The translations under genes were made by a program, and so were the position numbers. A stretch of 64,000 nucleotides of DNA from Paenibacillus sp. GTDB taxonomy: Bacteria > Bacillota > Bacilli > Paenibacillales > YIM-B00363. Location: positions 248,001 through 312,000 of the forward strand of contig NZ_DASQNA010000030.1 of the NCBI RefSeq assembly GCF_035645195.1, written 5' to 3'. Below the pieces are notes generated by a model. That model was not told the origin of the DNA. It searched no databases and worked only from the letters and a program-made list of their open reading frames with translations. Shown piece after piece: positions 17,518 to 25,567 of this stretch. Every line of letters starts with the position of its first letter. Positions within the stretch are counted from its first letter, which is position 1.

Positions 17518-18885
17518 ATGAAATCCACGAAGCTGAAAACTTTCGCGCTCGTGCTGCTCGCCTTCGGTCTCGCGCTCGGCGCATGCTCCGGAGGCGGCTC
17601 CGAGCCGACCTCGCAGCCGACCGCCGAGAAGCCGGACGCTGCGGCGAACCAGAAGGATGCCCCAGCGCAAGAAGCGGCGAAAGAGCCGGTCGAAATTACG
17701 TTCTGGCACAACTGGGAAACGGGGCCGTCCGGCGAATCGATCAAGCAATCCGTCGCCCGCTTCAACGAGCTGCATCCGCATATCAAGGTGAACGCCGTAT
17801 ACGCGGCGCCGGACGGCAGCAACGATTCCGTAACGAGCAAGCTGATGACGGCCGTCGCCGCGGGCAACCCGCCGGACGTGTTCCTGGCGAGCCGGAACGG
17901 GGTCGCGGAATCGATGGCGATCGAGACCGATTTGACGGAGCTGGCCGCGAGGGACGGCATTACGGCCGATCTGTTTTACCCTTGGGCTTGGGCAGAGTCG
18001 ACGTACGAAGGCAAGCTGCTTGGACTCCCGTACGACGGTACCGCCCGCGCGCTTTGGTATAACAAGGACCACTTCATCGAAGCCGGCCTCGACCCGGAGA
18101 AGCCGCCCCGCACGATCAAAGAGCTGGAAGAGTACGCGGCGAAGCTCACGAAGAAGGAAGGCAACCGGTACACGCGCTTCGGATTGATTCCTTGGTGGGG
18201 CCAAGGCTGGCTTTACAGCTGGGGCTGGGCGTTCGGCGGCGAATTCATCGACGAGAGCACCGGCAAGGTGACCGCCAACAATCCGAAAATCGTCGAGGCG
18301 CTGGATTGGATGGCGAATTTCGGGAAGACGTACGGGATCGAAGACGTCAACAGCTTCGTCAACTCGGCGGGCTCCAACGCGACGGATCCGTTCCTCAGCG
18401 GCCAGCTGTCAATGATGATCAACGGCAACTGGATGATCCAACAGGCGGCGCAGTACAACCCGGATCTGAACTACGGATTGGCCTACATCCCGTCGCCGGA
18501 CGGCAACACCTTAAGCACCTTCGTGGGGGGCCGCGTGCTGCTCATCCCGAAGGGCGCCAAACACCAAGAAGAGGCGTGGGAATTCATCAAATGGATGTGC
18601 GCGACGGAGGAAGGCCAAAGCTTCAAGAAAATTACGGGCGAATTCGCAGCGATGCCGAGCGTGAACGACAAGCTGTACGGCGACGATCCGCTGCAGAAGG
18701 TGTTCCTCGAGCTGCTGCCGCACGGAAACTATCGCCCCGTAACGCTGGCGGGCAACCTGATGTGGGATGAACTCGCGAAAGCCCCGGACCTCGTCATGCA
18801 CGGACAGTATACGGCGCAGCAAATTTTGGATCAAATTACGGACAAAGTGAACAAAGAGATCGAAACGAAAAAAGCCCAGCAATAA
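17518..18885 (+). CDS. Sugar ABC transporter substrate-binding lipoprotein
   Basis: 455 residues, family 1 solute-binding protein. It has a lipoprotein signal peptide with the lipobox LALGAC and a low-complexity Ser/Pro/Ala linker to about residue 55. The mature domain starts EITFWHNWE and includes AAGNPPDVFLASR, a tryptophan-rich stretch IPWWGQGWLYSWGWAFGG, which suggests sugar-ring stacking, and MMINGNWMIQQAA. The start ATG has GGGAGGG upstream; a longer frame from 17455 overlaps the previous gene and is rejected. Two permeases follow, but no ATPase gene is in the operon, so a shared MsmK/MalK-type ATPase encoded elsewhere must energise it, as is common in Firmicutes. Confidence 0.94.
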   Translation: MKSTKLKTFALVLLAFGLALGACSGGGSEPTSQPTAEKPDAAANQKDAPAQEAAKEPVEITFWHNWETGPSGESIKQSVARFNELHPHIKVNAVYAAPDGSNDSVTSKLMTAVAAGNPPDVFLASRNGVAESMAIETDLTELAARDGITADLFYPWAWAESTYEGKLLGLPYDGTARALWYNKDHFIEAGLDPEKPPRTIKELEEYAAKLTKKEGNRYTRFGLIPWWGQGWLYSWGWAFGGEFIDESTGKVTANNPKIVEALDWMANFGKTYGIEDVNSFVNSAGSNATDPFLSGQLSMMINGNWMIQQAAQYNPDLNYGLAYIPSPDGNTLSTFVGGRVLLIPKGAKHQEEAWEFIKWMCATEEGQSFKKITGEFAAMPSVNDKLYGDDPLQKVFLELLPHGNYRPVTLAGNLMWDELAKAPDLVMHGQYTAQQILDQITDKVNKEIETKKAQQ

Positions 18886-18894
18886 CGTTCGGGA

Positions 18895-18920
18895 GGGGGA
18901 ATGCGGCCTCGCCTTCCCCC
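18895..18920 (+). other. Intercistronic hairpin between binding protein and permease
   Basis: GGGGGAA (18895-18901) and TTCCCCC (18914-18920) form a GC-rich stem in the 60-bp gap. No T-run follows. Such hairpins commonly protect the upstream mRNA, so that more binding protein than permease is made. Confidence 0.6.
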
Positions 18921-18945
18921 GAAACCGCCGAAAGGAGGAGTCCGC

Positions 18946-19881
18946 ATGCAGGTATTCCGGCAGCTGCGCAGAACGTCGAACCTGGCCAAAGCGCCGCCCG
19001 GCCGCGCTTTCAAATATAGAAACCGCGCCGGCTATTACTTCGTCCTGCCTTGGGCGCTCGGACTGCTCGCCTTCTACGCGTATCCGCTTCTAAGCTCCAT
19101 CTATTACAGCTTCACGAATTACAGCGTAGTAGGGAGCGTTCGATGGATCGGCGCGGAAAATTACGCGACCTTGTTCCGGGACGACGTGTTCTGGATCGCG
19201 ATTCGGAATACGCTCGCATTTACCGCCATGACGGTGCCCTTAAGCGTCGTCGTCGGCATCTCCGTCGCGCTGCTGCTCAACAACGACGTGTTCGGCCAAG
19301 GCGTCTTTCGGACGATCTTTTTCCTGCCGGTGCTTGTGCCGGTCGTCGCCATCTCGATCATTTGGCAGTGGCTGCTCAACCCGCAATTCGGTCTCGTGAA
19401 TTATTTGCTCGAATTCGTCGGCATCTCGGGACCGGGCTGGCTCGGCGATCCGGATTGGGCGAAGCCGTCGCTGGTGCTGATGTCGCTGTGGACGATCGGC
19501 AACGCGATGCTGATTTACTTGGCGGGGCTGCAGGATATTTCGAAGGAATATTACGAAGCCGCCGAGGTGGACGGGGCGAATTGGTTTTGGAAGATTTGGC
19601 ATGTGACGCTGCCGCTGCTGACGCCCGTCATCTTTTTCAATACGGTCATGGGTATCATCCATACGCTGCAGGAATTTACGCTGCCTTACACCCTTACCTT
19701 CGGCAGCGGCAGCCCGGCCAACTCGCTGCTGTTTTACAACATGTATTTGTACGACAACGCTTTTAAGTATTTGAAAATGGGATACGCCAGCGCGATGGCT
19801 TGGATTTTATTCATCGTCATCATGGGTATCACGCTGTTGATGTTTAAGTTCTCCAACAAATGGGTTCATTACGAGGAATGA
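18946..19881 (+). CDS. Sugar ABC transporter permease (MalF/UgpA type)
   Basis: 311 residues with six predicted membrane segments, the first around residues 30-50. The EAA loop that contacts the ATPase is EAAEVDGANWFWKIWHVTLPLLTP. The start ATG follows AAAGGAGG; an upstream in-frame ATG at 18901 lies inside the intercistronic hairpin and has no such site. It forms the translocation pore with the next gene product. The preceding lipoprotein is its binding protein. Confidence 0.94.
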   Translation: MQVFRQLRRTSNLAKAPPGRAFKYRNRAGYYFVLPWALGLLAFYAYPLLSSIYYSFTNYSVVGSVRWIGAENYATLFRDDVFWIAIRNTLAFTAMTVPLSVVVGISVALLLNNDVFGQGVFRTIFFLPVLVPVVAISIIWQWLLNPQFGLVNYLLEFVGISGPGWLGDPDWAKPSLVLMSLWTIGNAMLIYLAGLQDISKEYYEAAEVDGANWFWKIWHVTLPLLTPVIFFNTVMGIIHTLQEFTLPYTLTFGSGSPANSLLFYNMYLYDNAFKYLKMGYASAMAWILFIVIMGITLLMFKFSNKWVHYEE

Positions 19882-19898
19882 CGGGGAGGTGCATATCG

Positions 19899-20729
19899 TT
19901 GAGACGACGCGGGTTCGCGGCTGCGGCCGCGCTGTACGCTCTGCTGCTGGTCCTAGGCTTCGTATTTTTGCTTCCGTTCCTCTGGATGGTGTCGACGTCG
20001 CTGAAACCGACGACTCAACTGTTCGTGTTCCCTCCGCCGTGGATTCCGGATCCCGTGCGGTGGAGGAACTATTACGAAGCGGTGACCTTCGTCGACTTCT
20101 TCACCTATTTCCGGAACACACTCGTCATCGCGACGGTGTCCACGATCGGCACCGTGATCGCTTCGCCGCTTGCGGCTTATAGCTTCGCCAGGCTCCAGTG
20201 GCGGGGGCGGGATACGATGTTTTTCGTCACCTTGGCCATCATGATGATTCCGTCGCAGGTCACGATGGTGCCGCTGTTCATCGTGTTTTCGAAGCTGCAT
20301 TTGACGAATACGATTTGGCCGCTCGTGCTGCCGTCCTTCGTCGGGGTCCCGTTCTTTATTTTCCTGATGCGGCAGTTTTTCAAGCAGCTTCCGTCCAGCC
20401 TGGAGGACGCAGCTCGCATCGACGGCTGCTCCGAGTTCAAGGTGTACGCCAAGATTATGTACCCGCTCTGTCAGCCCGGCTTGCTGACGATCGCTCTCTT
20501 CCAGTTCATGTGGGCGTGGAACGATTTTATCGGGCCGCTGATTTACCTCAGCGACGAGAAGAAGTACACGCTGCAGATCGGGCTGCAAATGTTTCGGCAA
20601 ACCAATGATACGGCGTGGTCACAGCTGATGGCGGCATCCGTCATCATCGCCCTGCCGATCATTTTGCTCTATTTCTTTATTCAAAAGGCGTTCGTCAAAG
20701 GCATCACGTTCGGCGGCGTCAAAGGGTAG
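19899..20729 (+). CDS. Sugar ABC transporter permease (MalG/UgpE type)
   Basis: 276 residues with six membrane segments. The N-terminal helix runs through ALYALLLVLGFVFLLPFLWMV, followed by STSLKP. The EAA loop is EDAARIDGCSEFKVYAKIMYPLCQPG. A TTG at 19899 is chosen because GGGGAGGT ends eight bases upstream; ATG codons at 19860 and 19878 would overlap the previous gene and precede that site. It is the second pore subunit, directly after its partner, and the second glycohydrolase follows 52 bp later. Confidence 0.93.
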   Translation: MRRRGFAAAAALYALLLVLGFVFLLPFLWMVSTSLKPTTQLFVFPPPWIPDPVRWRNYYEAVTFVDFFTYFRNTLVIATVSTIGTVIASPLAAYSFARLQWRGRDTMFFVTLAIMMIPSQVTMVPLFIVFSKLHLTNTIWPLVLPSFVGVPFFIFLMRQFFKQLPSSLEDAARIDGCSEFKVYAKIMYPLCQPGLLTIALFQFMWAWNDFIGPLIYLSDEKKYTLQIGLQMFRQTNDTAWSQLMAASVIIALPIILLYFFIQKAFVKGITFGGVKG

Positions 20730-20781
20730 CGGCAAGCGTTTGCGCGGAAGTCCAAATTTGATCAAAAGGATGTGTTCGAAC

Positions 20782-21846
20782 ATGAGTAAACCGGCAGAGC
20801 TGCAGGACAAATTTTACGGCTGCATCGCCGGCGTCCACGTCGGTTCCGCGATGGGCGCGCAGGTGGAAGGCTGGAGCTGGCAAAAAATCGAGGAGACGTA
20901 CGGCACGCTCGACAAGCTGGTATCTTACCAGCATTACAATAACGGCTGGGACCGCGAGCCGGGCACGACGGAGGACGGCGTCGAGCGGCAGAAGCTGATG
21001 ATTACCGCCATTATGGAAAAGCAGGATCGGGTCAATGCGGAGGACGTGCGCGCGGCGTGGGTCAAATATATTAAGCCCGAGTCCGCGGGCATGATTTCGG
21101 AGCCGTTCGAGGCGGTGCTGCTGGCGATGGCGAAGAGCGGCATCCCCGCCCGCGAACTGGGCCGGTACTGCGATTACGCGGGGCTCAACAGCTTCTCCCG
21201 TTCGTGCCATCCGATCGGGTTGATCAACGCCGGGGACGTGACCGGCGCAATCAACGACGTGTTCGAGGTCGGGCAGCTGTACCAAACATCGAACAGCCGC
21301 GGCCTCCAGTGGGCGGCCGTTACGGGAGCGGCGATCGCCGAGGCGACGAAGCCGAACGCGACGGTCGACAGCGTCATCGGCGTTATTTACGACCACTGTC
21401 ATCCCGACATGGTCGTGAAAGAAATCGACCGCGAGCTGAAGCGGACGGCGCACTGCACGGATTTCCGCGAGCTGCGGAGCGCGTTCGATCCGGTATACAA
21501 CGTTAAGGGCATCAAGTATTCGATGAGCTATGCGAACGAAGTCGTCACGAAGGCGATCTGCCTGTTCAAGATGACCGAGGGCAATCTGCATGACACGTTG
21601 ATCGCGGCCGTGAACATGGGGCGGGATACCGATTGCGTCGCCGCCGTATCCGCCGGTATCGCGGGAGCGCTGAGCGGCTCCGCCACGATGCCCGAAGCGT
21701 ACATCAAGCAGGTCGACTACGCGACGAGCCTGCATAAGGTCAGCAATTCGCAGCGGACGATTCGCGAGCATGCCGACGGACTGTTCCAAGCGTACATGGC
21801 GAGAATGCACCGGATGAAAGCTTTCGCGGAGCAAATGGCGTATTAA
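20782..21846 (+). CDS. ADP-ribosylglycohydrolase-fold protein, paralogue 2
   Basis: 354 residues. It shares long identical runs with paralogue 3 (for example the CDYAGLNSFSRSCHPIGLIN region) and is somewhat more distant from paralogue 1. The metal motifs are TTEDG and GRDTDC, as in the other two. The ATG at 20782 (MSKPAELQDKFYG) is preferred; AAAGGA lies 11 bases before it, and an ATG at 20770 is adjacent to that site. The product is cytoplasmic, with no signal peptide. It lies in the same transcription unit as the importer. Its activity is unknown; glycosidic bond cleavage of the imported compound fits the fold and context. Confidence 0.87.
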   Translation: MSKPAELQDKFYGCIAGVHVGSAMGAQVEGWSWQKIEETYGTLDKLVSYQHYNNGWDREPGTTEDGVERQKLMITAIMEKQDRVNAEDVRAAWVKYIKPESAGMISEPFEAVLLAMAKSGIPARELGRYCDYAGLNSFSRSCHPIGLINAGDVTGAINDVFEVGQLYQTSNSRGLQWAAVTGAAIAEATKPNATVDSVIGVIYDHCHPDMVVKEIDRELKRTAHCTDFRELRSAFDPVYNVKGIKYSMSYANEVVTKAICLFKMTEGNLHDTLIAAVNMGRDTDCVAAVSAGIAGALSGSATMPEAYIKQVDYATSLHKVSNSQRTIREHADGLFQAYMARMHRMKAFAEQMAY

Positions 21847-21880
21847 TTCATTTTACGATACGGAAGGGGAGAACGGATCC

Positions 21881-22945
21881 ATGAGCCAACCCGTTACTTT
21901 GCGAGATAAATTTTACGGCTGCCTGATCGGCGTGCACGTCGGCTCCGCGATGGGAGCCCCCGTGGAAGGGTGGAGCTGGCGAAAGATCGAAGACACGTAC
22001 GGCACCCTCGACAAGTTAGTCTCCTACGAGCACTACAACAATGGCTGGCAGCGGGAGCCGGGGACGACGGAGGACGGCGTCGAACGGCAAAAGCTGATGA
22101 TCACGGCGATCATCGAAAAGCAGGATCGCGTCAACGCCGAAGACGTCCGCAAAGCTTGGGTCAAGTATATTAAGCCGGAATCGGCCGGCATGATTTCGGA
22201 GCCGTTCGAGGCAGTGCTGCTCGCGATGGCGAAGAGCGGCATCCCCGCGCGCGACCTGGGGAAGTACTGCGATTACGCGGGGCTCAACAGCTTCTCCCGC
22301 TCCTGCCATCCGATCGGGCTCATTAACGCCGGCGACGTGCGCGGGGCGATCGAAGACGTCCTGGAGGTCGGGCAGCTGTACCAGACGTCGAACAGCCGCG
22401 GCCTTCGGTGGGCGTCGGTCACAGCCGCGGCGATCGCCGAGGCGACGAAGCCGGACGCGACGGTCGACCAGGTGATCGGGGCCATCTACGATCATTGCCA
22501 CGAGGAGGTCGTGTCGGAGATCGACCGCGAATTGAAGCGTACCGCGGGGATCCAAGATTTCCGCGAGCTGCGGTCCCATTTCGACAACGTGTATTCCGGC
22601 TGCGGCGTTCCTTATTGCATGAGCTACGCCAACGAGGTCGTCACGAAAGCGATCTGCCTGTTCCGGATGACGAACGGGAAGCTGAAGGAGACGATGATTT
22701 CGGCCGTCAACATGGGGCGGGATACGGATTGCGTCACCGCCGTGTCCGCCGGTATCGCGGGGGCGCTCAGCGGCTCGGCCGGCTTCCCGGAGGAGTACGT
22801 GCGGCAGGTCGATTACGCGACGAGCCTGCATACGGTCAGCAACTCCCAGCGCACGATTCGCGAGCATGCGGACGGCGTTTACCAAGCATACGTCTCGAGG
22901 CTGCGGCGGATGAGCAAGTTCGCCTCGGCGATGGCGGGCCTGTAA
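21881..22945 (+). CDS. ADP-ribosylglycohydrolase-fold protein, paralogue 3
   Basis: 354 residues, tandem duplicate of the preceding gene with the same length and motifs: TTEDG, CDYAGLNSFSRSCHPIG, and NMGRDTDC with a cysteine after the second aspartate. The start ATG has GGAAGGGGAG upstream. The 34-bp gap to paralogue 2 and the close similarity point to a local duplication, while retention of all motif residues in both copies argues that neither is a decaying pseudogene. The copies may have split substrates, such as anomers or different aglycones, or may work as a hetero-oligomer; neither can be decided from sequence. Confidence 0.87.
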   Translation: MSQPVTLRDKFYGCLIGVHVGSAMGAPVEGWSWRKIEDTYGTLDKLVSYEHYNNGWQREPGTTEDGVERQKLMITAIIEKQDRVNAEDVRKAWVKYIKPESAGMISEPFEAVLLAMAKSGIPARDLGKYCDYAGLNSFSRSCHPIGLINAGDVRGAIEDVLEVGQLYQTSNSRGLRWASVTAAAIAEATKPDATVDQVIGAIYDHCHEEVVSEIDRELKRTAGIQDFRELRSHFDNVYSGCGVPYCMSYANEVVTKAICLFRMTNGKLKETMISAVNMGRDTDCVTAVSAGIAGALSGSAGFPEEYVRQVDYATSLHTVSNSQRTIREHADGVYQAYVSRLRRMSKFASAMAGL

Positions 22946-22950
22946 ACGCG

Positions 22951-24030
22951 GTGCCCGCGGCATTCCGGGCGATCGTCGTCGGCACCGGCGGGTTCGGAGC
23001 GCAATGGTGCACTGCGTTTTTGCCGCCCTTCGTCCGGGAGGGGCGCATCGACGTCGTCGCCGCCGTCGATGCGAATCCCCTCGCGCTTCAGCATGCGAGC
23101 GAGGGGCTCGGCGTCCCGCCATCCCGCTGCTATACGAGCGCGAAGGACGCCTTCGAGCGGCATCCCGCGGATTTTTGCATCTTGGTCGTGCCGCCTGCGT
23201 TCCGCGAAGAGCTCGTCCGGTTGGCGCTTGCTCACGGTATGCACATTTTGTCGGAGAAGCCGATCGCCGATACGCTGGAGGCTTCGATCCGCATCGCCCG
23301 AAGCGTGCGCAGCGCAGGGAAGAAGATGGGCGTCGCGATGAGCCGCCGGTACGAGCGAGACAAGGAGGCGCTGCGCGGTGCGCTGCGGTCGGGCGCCCAC
23401 GGCGCGCTCGATTATTTGATCCTTCGCCATACTTGCGATCTGCGCAAGTACGGCAGCTGGGGCGCCTATCGCCACCGGATGCCGGATCCGCTGTTGACGG
23501 AGTCCGCGCCGCATCGGCTGGACCTGTTGGCCGATTTGGCCGGCGCGCCTTGCGAGACGGTATACGCGCAAACGTGGAGGCCGCCGTGGGCGGAATTCGC
23601 GGGGGATTGCCAAGCGCTGGTCACGATGACGTTCGCGAACGGCGTCCGCGCATTGTTCGAGGGGGGTTACGCCAACGCAGTCGAATTGAACGGCTTCGGC
23701 GAGGAGTATATCCGGGCGGAGTGCGAGCGCTCTACGGTCGTGCTGCATCGGAAGCGGGTCGAGGCGTTCCCGCATTCGCCGGAGCGGAGCGGCCCTGCGC
23801 AGGAGGGAGAAGGAGCGGAAATCGCCCCTCCGGATCGGGAGCGCTGGGGACATGGCCGGGTGATCGAGCAGTTTTTGGATTGGCTCGAAGGCGGCGAACC
23901 GATGGAAACGCGTGTTGACGAAAATTTGAAACTAGCGGCTCTGTGCAGCGCGGCGATCGAGAGCAGCAGGACGGGGAAGCCGATCCGCGTGGAGACGTAT
24001 TTCGAGGAAACTGATGCGAAAGTGAAGTGA
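22951..24030 (+). CDS. Gfo/Idh/MocA family oxidoreductase (operon end)
   Basis: About 359 residues. The N-terminal Rossmann motif is VVGTGGFGAQW, and the EKP motif is SEKPIADTLEASIRIA with the conserved lysine. The C-terminal domain is characteristic but divergent. The GTG at 22951 is five bases after the paralogue 3 stop; no strong ribosome binding site is visible, so the gene is probably translated by coupling. It may oxidise or epimerise the sugar released by the glycohydrolases, using NAD(P). A hairpin terminator follows. It belongs to a different subgroup from the oxidoreductase at 7034. Confidence 0.88.
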   Translation: MPAAFRAIVVGTGGFGAQWCTAFLPPFVREGRIDVVAAVDANPLALQHASEGLGVPPSRCYTSAKDAFERHPADFCILVVPPAFREELVRLALAHGMHILSEKPIADTLEASIRIARSVRSAGKKMGVAMSRRYERDKEALRGALRSGAHGALDYLILRHTCDLRKYGSWGAYRHRMPDPLLTESAPHRLDLLADLAGAPCETVYAQTWRPPWAEFAGDCQALVTMTFANGVRALFEGGYANAVELNGFGEEYIRAECERSTVVLHRKRVEAFPHSPERSGPAQEGEGAEIAPPDRERWGHGRVIEQFLDWLEGGEPMETRVDENLKLAALCSAAIESSRTGKPIRVETYFEETDAKVK

Positions 24031-24036
24031 ACGCGG

Positions 24037-24067
24037 CCGCCGTCCGATTTGTCGGGCGGTGGTTTCT
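24037..24067 (+). terminator. Terminator of the glycohydrolase/ABC operon
   Basis: CCGCCGTCCGA (24037-24047) pairs with TCGGGCGGTGG (24052-24062), including two G-T pairs, and TTTCTT follows. Confidence 0.7.
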
Positions 24068-24171
24068 TGTTTGTATGTCTGAATATTTACATAATTTAAC
24101 GCGAGCATTAACGTAACCTTAACAAACCGATGCTATATTGAAGGAAACCTGCAAGCATCGGGAGGGATTCT

Positions 24172-24396
24172 ATGACGGCTTGGGTTTTCGCCGGCATGCT
24201 GTCGCTCGTCGGGTTGGGCGGATTGATTTGGTTTTCCGTTCGGCAGCCCGACCGGGATCGGAAGAAAAGGGAGGTCGGCGGCAGCGACGGGTTTATGCCA
24301 ATCCCGAACGTCGGTGATTCGCATCGGGGGGACGCCGGAGGCAGTTCCGGGGGAGGCGGCGACGGCGACGGCGGAGGAGGCGGCGGGGGCGATTGA
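24172..24396 (+). CDS. Small membrane peptide with glycine-rich tail
   Basis: 74 residues. Residues 2-22 form one membrane helix (TAWVFAGMLSLVGLGGLIWF), followed by a basic stretch (RQPDRDRKKREVGG) that predicts N-out/C-in topology, then a tail of about 20 residues made almost entirely of glycine with serine and aspartate. The start has a GGGAGGG site seven bases upstream, and a terminator-like hairpin follows, so it is very likely a real gene. I do not recognise a family. Glycine-rich C-termini of this kind occur in small Firmicute membrane proteins of unknown role. Confidence 0.7.
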   Translation: MTAWVFAGMLSLVGLGGLIWFSVRQPDRDRKKREVGGSDGFMPIPNVGDSHRGDAGGSSGGGGDGDGGGGGGGD

Positions 24397-24409
24397 GGAG
24401 ATTGGGAAC

Positions 24410-24441
24410 AAGGCAGCCTTTCTTTGCGGAAGGGCTGCCTT
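24410..24441 (+). terminator. Hairpin terminator between convergent genes
   Basis: AAGGCAGCCT (24410-24419) and AGGGCTGCCTT (24431-24441). It lies between the small peptide gene and the convergent ArsR-type gene and could serve both. Confidence 0.6.
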
Positions 24442-24460
24442 CATTGCGTTGATCCGCGAA

Positions 24461-25381
24461 TCATGCGCGAGCTTCGTACGTCACGGCGACGCGGATGTCT
24501 TGGTCGTAGTTGCCGAAGCCCCTGCCGAATAACGTGACGCCGCCGCAATGGCGAGCCGATTCGAGCGAAGCGACGCGAAAGCCGATCGTCTCTCCGTAGG
24601 CGATCCCCAGTTCGTCGATCGTGACGTCGGAGAGGCGGACCCCGTCGATGTACGCGCCGGCTCGGCTCACGGAAATCGTCTTCAGCAGCCCGTACTGCGA
24701 ACGGTTCGTCCACCAATCGGGCGTGTACACGCCCTTCGTCGAACCGTAATCGCCCGGACACGTCCACGTGCCGACGAGGCGGTCGTTCATGTAAAAGCTG
24801 ATGTCGGACGGCCAATTTTCGTTGTATCCTGGCGCTTCGGAACAAATTTCCAGGGAAATGTCAATATTTACAGGAACTTGGTTTGCTAATAGGTAGTTCG
24901 GGATTCGATACTCTACGTACCCGCTGCCGAACCAAAGGTGGCTCGCTTTGACATGGTCCGGGTCGGAAAAATATCTCGGATCGTCGACGATGCCGATCAT
25001 GCCGTGCTCTGACGCGAGTCCGCACGTCGGCTTTACTTGGCATGCGGAATATTGTCCGACCGGCAGCTCGATTTCGTAACGGTCGGGAGCAGGTGCCGGA
25101 ACGCTCGGCGTCCGTTTCAGAAGCAACGTCAATTCGTCGAGGGCGAGCCGGCACAGCTTCTGCATGCCGCGTTTGCCCGCGATCGTTTCGGTCGTGACGA
25201 TGCCGGCTTCTTCGAGCTTCTGGACATGCTTCGTCACGATGGCGGAGGAGAGTCCGACCGCTTCGGCCAGCTCTTTGATGTTCATCGGCCGTTCGTCGAG
25301 CAGCTCGATCATATGGAGTCTCGTCTCGGACGAGAAGCATTCGAATACGGCGACGTTCGCCCGTTCGGCGCGCAGCTTCAT
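24461..25381 (-). CDS. ArsR-type regulator with long C-terminal domain
   Basis: 306 residues. Residues 1-90 are an ArsR-type winged helix (FSSETRLHMIELL, NIKELAEAVGLSSAIVTKHVQKLEEAGIV). The metal-binding cysteines of classical ArsR are absent. Residues 100-306 form a second domain rich in beta-strand-like and aromatic stretches (HLWFGSGYVEYRIPNYLL, DISFYMNDRLVGTWTCPGDYG). I know no firm function for it, but it looks like a ligand-binding beta-sandwich. The start has AGAAGGGA upstream. It is divergent from the GH2 gene 186 bp away, so it most probably regulates that enzyme in response to a sugar. A classical metal role is unlikely. Confidence 0.85.
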   Translation of the reverse strand: MKLRAERANVAVFECFSSETRLHMIELLDERPMNIKELAEAVGLSSAIVTKHVQKLEEAGIVTTETIAGKRGMQKLCRLALDELTLLLKRTPSVPAPAPDRYEIELPVGQYSACQVKPTCGLASEHGMIGIVDDPRYFSDPDHVKASHLWFGSGYVEYRIPNYLLANQVPVNIDISLEICSEAPGYNENWPSDISFYMNDRLVGTWTCPGDYGSTKGVYTPDWWTNRSQYGLLKTISVSRAGAYIDGVRLSDVTIDELGIAYGETIGFRVASLESARHCGGVTLFGRGFGNYDQDIRVAVTYEARA

Positions 25382-25445
25382 TGCGTTCCCTTCTTTCTGT
25401 TTTTCCTGCGGCGAGAAGTGTTGTTTTCACGATTATATAACCAGT

Positions 25446-25537
25446 AAGTTAATTAATCAACTTTAATGTTGACGAATCGATGGGTTCCTTATTACAATCG
25501 GTGTAGAAATCATAACTTCATCATTGATAGGTTAACC
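25446..25537 (+). promoter_or_regulatory. Divergent control region: GH2 promoter and operators
   Basis: The promoter for the GH2 gene is TTGACG (25469-25474), 18 bp, TACAAT (25493-25498). Just upstream is an 18-bp near-palindrome with arms AAGTTAATT / AATCAACTT (25446-25463), a likely operator of the divergent ArsR-type regulator. A second small palindrome, GGTTAACC, lies at 25530-25537, downstream of the start site. Confidence 0.65.
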
Positions 25538-25567
25538 AAATAGTTTACCAAAGGAGTTGTATTACCA

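Noticed and set aside
20782-22945. Paralogue 2 or 3 as a decaying duplicate
   Set aside because: Both keep full length, good starts and all motif residues, so no sign of decay is visible.
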